From the NCBI GenBank assembly GCA_963556195.1, contig OY744529.1, positions 58,699,080 through 58,763,079 on the forward strand: 64,000 bases of DNA. Direction: 5' to 3'. Both the position numbers and the translations under genes were made by a program. Of this stretch, positions 60,375-64,000 are shown piece after piece. The notes beneath the pieces were generated by a model. It made no database searches. It worked only from the letters and a program-made list of their open reading frames with translations, and was not told the DNA's origin. Each line of letters begins with the position of its first letter. Position 1 is the first letter of the stretch. The stretch comes from Sepiola atlantica (taxonomy: Eukaryota; Mollusca; Cephalopoda; Sepiida; Sepiolidae).

Positions 60375-63300
60375 ACATCTTCGTTCCCCTTTGGACAATT
60401 TTGCAGATGAAAAGGAGTGAGGATACCTAATTGATTTCAGTAGTGCTCAGGAGGCCTCCTTGATTTTCAAAGTACTCGGCGTTGTCCAGGAGAAAAGTGC
60501 TCAATATCCTAGATAGAGCTACTGTAGTGATAGGTTTGGAAAATATTTTAACGCCATCTTCGATCCCCTTTGGACTATTTTGCAGATGAAAAAAAGGGAG
60601 GATACCTAAGTAATTTCAGTAGTGCTCAGGAGGCCTCCTTGATTTTCAAAGTACTCGGCGTTGTCCGGGAGAAAAGTGCTCAATATCCTAGATAGAGCTA
60701 CTGTAGTGATAGGTTTGGAAAATATTTTAACGCCATCTTCGTTCCCCTTTGGACTATTTTGCAGATGAAAAGGAGGGAGGATACCTAAGACATTTCAGTA
60801 GTGCTCAGGAGGCCTCCTTGATTTTCAAAGTACTCGGCGTTGTCCGGGAGAAAGGTGCTCAATATCCTAGATAGAGCTACTGTAGTGATAGGTTTAGAAA
60901 ATATTTTAACGCCATCTTCGTTCCCCTTTGGACTATTTTGGAGATGAAAAGGAGGGAGGATACCTAAGTAATTTCAGTAGTGCTCAGGAGGCCTCCTTGA
61001 TTTTCAAAGTACTCGGCGTTGTCCGGGAGAAAGGTGCTCAATATCCTAGATAGAGCTACTGTAGTGATAGGTTTAGAAAAATATTTTAACGCCATCTTCG
61101 TTCCCCTTTGGACTATTTTGCAGATGAAAAGGAGGGAGGATACCTAAGTAATTTCAGTAGTGCTCAGGAGGCCTCCTTGATTTTCAAAGTACTCGGCGTT
61201 GTCCGGGAGAAAGGTGCTCAATATCCTAAGTAGAGCTACTGTAGTGATAGGTTTGGAAAATATTTTAACGGCATCTTCGTTCCCCTTTGGACTATTTTGA
61301 AGATGAAAAGGAGGGAGGATACCTAAGTAATTTCAGTAGTGCTCAGGAGGCCTCCTTGATTTTCAAAGTACTCGGCGTTGTCCGGGAGAAAAGTGCTCAA
61401 TATCCTAGATAGAGCTACTGTAGTGATAGGTTTGGAATATATTTTAACGCCATCTTCGTTCCCTTTTGGACTATTTTGCAGATGAAAAGGAGGGAGGATA
61501 CCTATATAATTTCAGTAGTGCTCATGAGGCCTCCTTGATTTTCAAAGTACTCGGCGTTGTCCGGGAGAAAGGTGCTCAATATCCTAGATAGAGCTACTGT
61601 AGTGATAGGTTTGGAAAATATTTTAACGCCATCTTCGATCCCCTTTGGACTATTTTGCAGATGAAAAGGAGGGAGGATACCTAAGTAATTTCAGTAGTGC
61701 TCAGGAGGCCTCCTTGATTTTCAAAGTACTCGGCGTTGTCCGGGAGAAAAGTGCTCAATATCCTAGATAGAGCTACTGTAGTGATAGGTTTGGAAAATAT
61801 TTTAACGCCATCTTCGATCCCCTTTGGACTATTTTGCAGATGAAAAGGAGGGAGGATACCTAAGTAATTTACGTAGTGCTCAGGAGGCCTCCTTGATTTT
61901 CAAAGTACTCGGCGTTGTCCGGGAGAAAAGCGCTCAATATCCTAGATAGAGCTACTGTAGTGATAGGTTTGGAAAATATTTTAACGCCATCTTCGATCCC
62001 CTTTGGACTATTTTGCAGATGAAAAGGAGGGAGGATACCTAAGTCATTTCAGTAGTGCTCATGAGGCCTCCTTGATTTTCAAAGTACTCGGCGTTGTCCG
62101 GGAGAAAAGTGCTCAATATCCTAGATAGAGCTACTGTAGTGATAGGTTTGGAAAATATTTTAACGCCATCTTCGTTCCCCTTTGGACTATTTTGCAGATG
62201 AAAAGGAGGGAGGATACCTAAGTAATTTCAGTAGTGCTCAGAAAGCCTCCTTGATTTTCATGTACTCGGCGTTGTCCGGGAGAAAAGGGCTCAATATCCT
62301 AGATAGAGCTACTGTAGTGATAGGTTTGGAAAATATTTTAACGCCATCTTCGTTCCCCTTTGGACTATTTTGCAGATGAAAAAGAAGGGAGGATACCTAA
62401 GTAATTTCAGTAGTGCTCAGAAAGCCTCCTTGATTTTCATGTACTCGGCGTTGTCCGGGAGAAAAGGGCTCAATATCCTAGATAGAGCTACTGTAGTGAT
62501 AGGTTTGGAAAATATTTTAACGCCATCTTCGTTACTCTTTGGACTATTTTGCAGATAAAAAGGAGGGAGGATACCTAAGTAATTTCAGTAGTGCTCAGGA
62601 GGCCTCCTTGATTTTCAAGGTACTCGGCGTTGTCCAGGAGAAAAGTGCTCAATATCCTAGATAGAGCTACTGTAGTGATAGGTTTGGAAAATATTTTAAC
62701 GCCATCTTCGATCCCCTTTGGACTATTTTGCAGATGAAAAGGAGGGAGGATACCTAAGTAATTGACGTAGTGCTCAGGAGGCCTCCTTGATTTTCAAAGT
62801 ATTCGGCGTTGTCCGGGAGAAAAGCGCTCAATATCCATAATAGAGCTACTGTAGTGATAGGTTTGGAAAATATTTTAACGCCATCTTCGTTACCCTTTGG
62901 ACTATTTTGCAGATAAAAAGGAGGGAGGATACCTAAGTAATTTCAGTAGTGCTCAGGAGGCCTCCTTTATTTTCAAAGTCAACGGCGTTGTCCGGGAGAA
63001 AAGTGCTCAATATCCTAGATAGAACTACTGAAGTGATAGTTTTGGAAAATATTTTAACGCCATCTTCGTTACCCTTTGGACTATTTTGCAGATGAAAAGG
63101 AGGGAGGATACCTAAGTAATTTCAGTAGTGCTCAGGAGGCCTCCTTGATTTTCAAAGTACTCGGCGTTGTCCGGGAGAAAAGTGCTCAATATCCTAGATA
63201 GAGCTACTGTAGTGATAGGTTTGGAAAATATTTTAACGCCATCTTCGTTCCCCTTTGGACTATTTTGCAGATGAAAAGGAGGGAGGATACCTAAGTAATT

Positions 63301-64000
63301 TAAGTAGTGCTCAGGAGGCCTCCTTGATTTTCAAAGTACTCGGCGTTGTCCAGGAGAAAAGTGCTCAATATCCTAGATAGAGCTACTGTAGTGATAGGTT
63401 TGGAAAATATTTTAACGCCATCTTCGTTCCCCTTTGGACTATTTTGCAGATGAAAAGGAGGGAGGATACCTAAGTAATTTCAGTAGTGCTCAGAAAGCCT
63501 CCTTGATTTTCATGTACTCGGCGTTGTCCGGGAGAAAAGTGCTCAATATCCTAGATAGAGCTACTGTAGTGATAGGTTTGGAAAATATTTTAACCCCATC
63601 TTCGTTACTCTTTGGACTATTTTGCAGATAAAAAGGAGGGAGGATACCTAAGTAATTTCATTAGTGCTCAGGAGGCCTCCTTGATTTTCAAGGTACTCGG
63701 CGTTGTCCAGGAGAAAAGTGCTCAATATCCTAGATAGAGCTACTGTAGTGATAGGTTTGGAAAATATTTTATGCCATCTTCGTTACCCTTTGGACTATTT
63801 TGCAGATAAAAAGGAGGGACGATACCTAAGTAATTTCAGTAGTGCTCAGGAGGCCTCCTTAGTTTTCAAAGTACTCGGCGTTGTCCGGGAGAAAAGTGCT
63901 CAATATCCTAGATAGAACTACTGTAGTGATAGGTTTGGAAAATATTTTAACGCCATCTTCGATCCCCTTTGGACTATTTTGCAGATGAAAAGGAAAGAGG
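60375..64000. repeat. About 179-bp satellite, about 20 monomers, continues past the window
   Basis: Monomer includes CGCCATCTTCGTTCCCCTTT, GGACTATTTTGCAGATG, a 12-bp palindrome AGGAGGCCTCCT, TACTCGGCGTTGTCC and GATAGAGCTACTGTAG. Spacing is 179 bp (60552, 60731, 60910). The 62-65-residue plus frames inside single monomers are incidental. The length is near one nucleosome repeat. Confidence 0.97.

Overview
This window is repeat-dominated DNA from an animal genome. It has high A+T and long (TA)n runs, several classes of metazoan transposon (RTE-like and R4/Dong-like LINEs, Penelope-like elements, Ty3/gypsy-like LTR elements, mariner, Merlin, Helitron-like elements) and large tandem arrays. No host protein gene, rRNA or intact tRNA could be supported. 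The element mix fits an invertebrate, possibly a lophotrochozoan such as a mollusc, but the sequence does not settle the taxon.

Layout. 1-2480: RTE-like LINE with a PHD-type finger and a (GAT)n tail. 2700-8520: a minus-strand Penelope-like relic split by a complete LTR retrotransposon (3381-7645; two 301-bp LTRs, GTAGG target duplication). 8675-10072: a decayed mariner between (TA)n tracts. 10220-11210: a second Penelope-like relic with its GIY-YIG part. 11255-14930: Helitron-type termini and copies. 15300-24150: tRNA-derived SINEs, a 47-bp minisatellite, a CR1-like LINE tail, a Merlin relic and another LINE tail. 24815-29280: three R4/Dong-like copies, two of them tail-to-tail on a TAA/TTA microsatellite. 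29620-32810: an 87-90-bp minisatellite. 33698-37903: a young minus-strand Ty3/gypsy element with almost identical LTRs. 38740-41690: R4/Dong pieces in permuted order. 42368-42438: a perfect 29-bp inverted repeat. 45385-47690: a decayed gypsy element. 51245-54163: a 16-bp satellite. 54248-56683: a 580-bp MITE, a mariner fragment and a solo LTR. 57928-60243: a Helitron-type 5' end, a G-rich ~50-bp minisatellite and a cluster of elements headed by the 5' domain of U2 snRNA. 60375-64000: a ~179-bp satellite running off the right edge.

How the parts work. Only the 33698-37903 element looks close to functional: Gag and Pol differ only by a one-base frame offset at a C9 run. The two full LTR elements show unusual priming arrangements. 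One has a primer site complementary to the 5' end (not the 3' end) of tRNA-Phe. The other has a site complementary to its own LTR, the arrangement known from self-priming Tf1-type elements. The U2-headed elements and the minisatellite related to their body are the least familiar sequences here.
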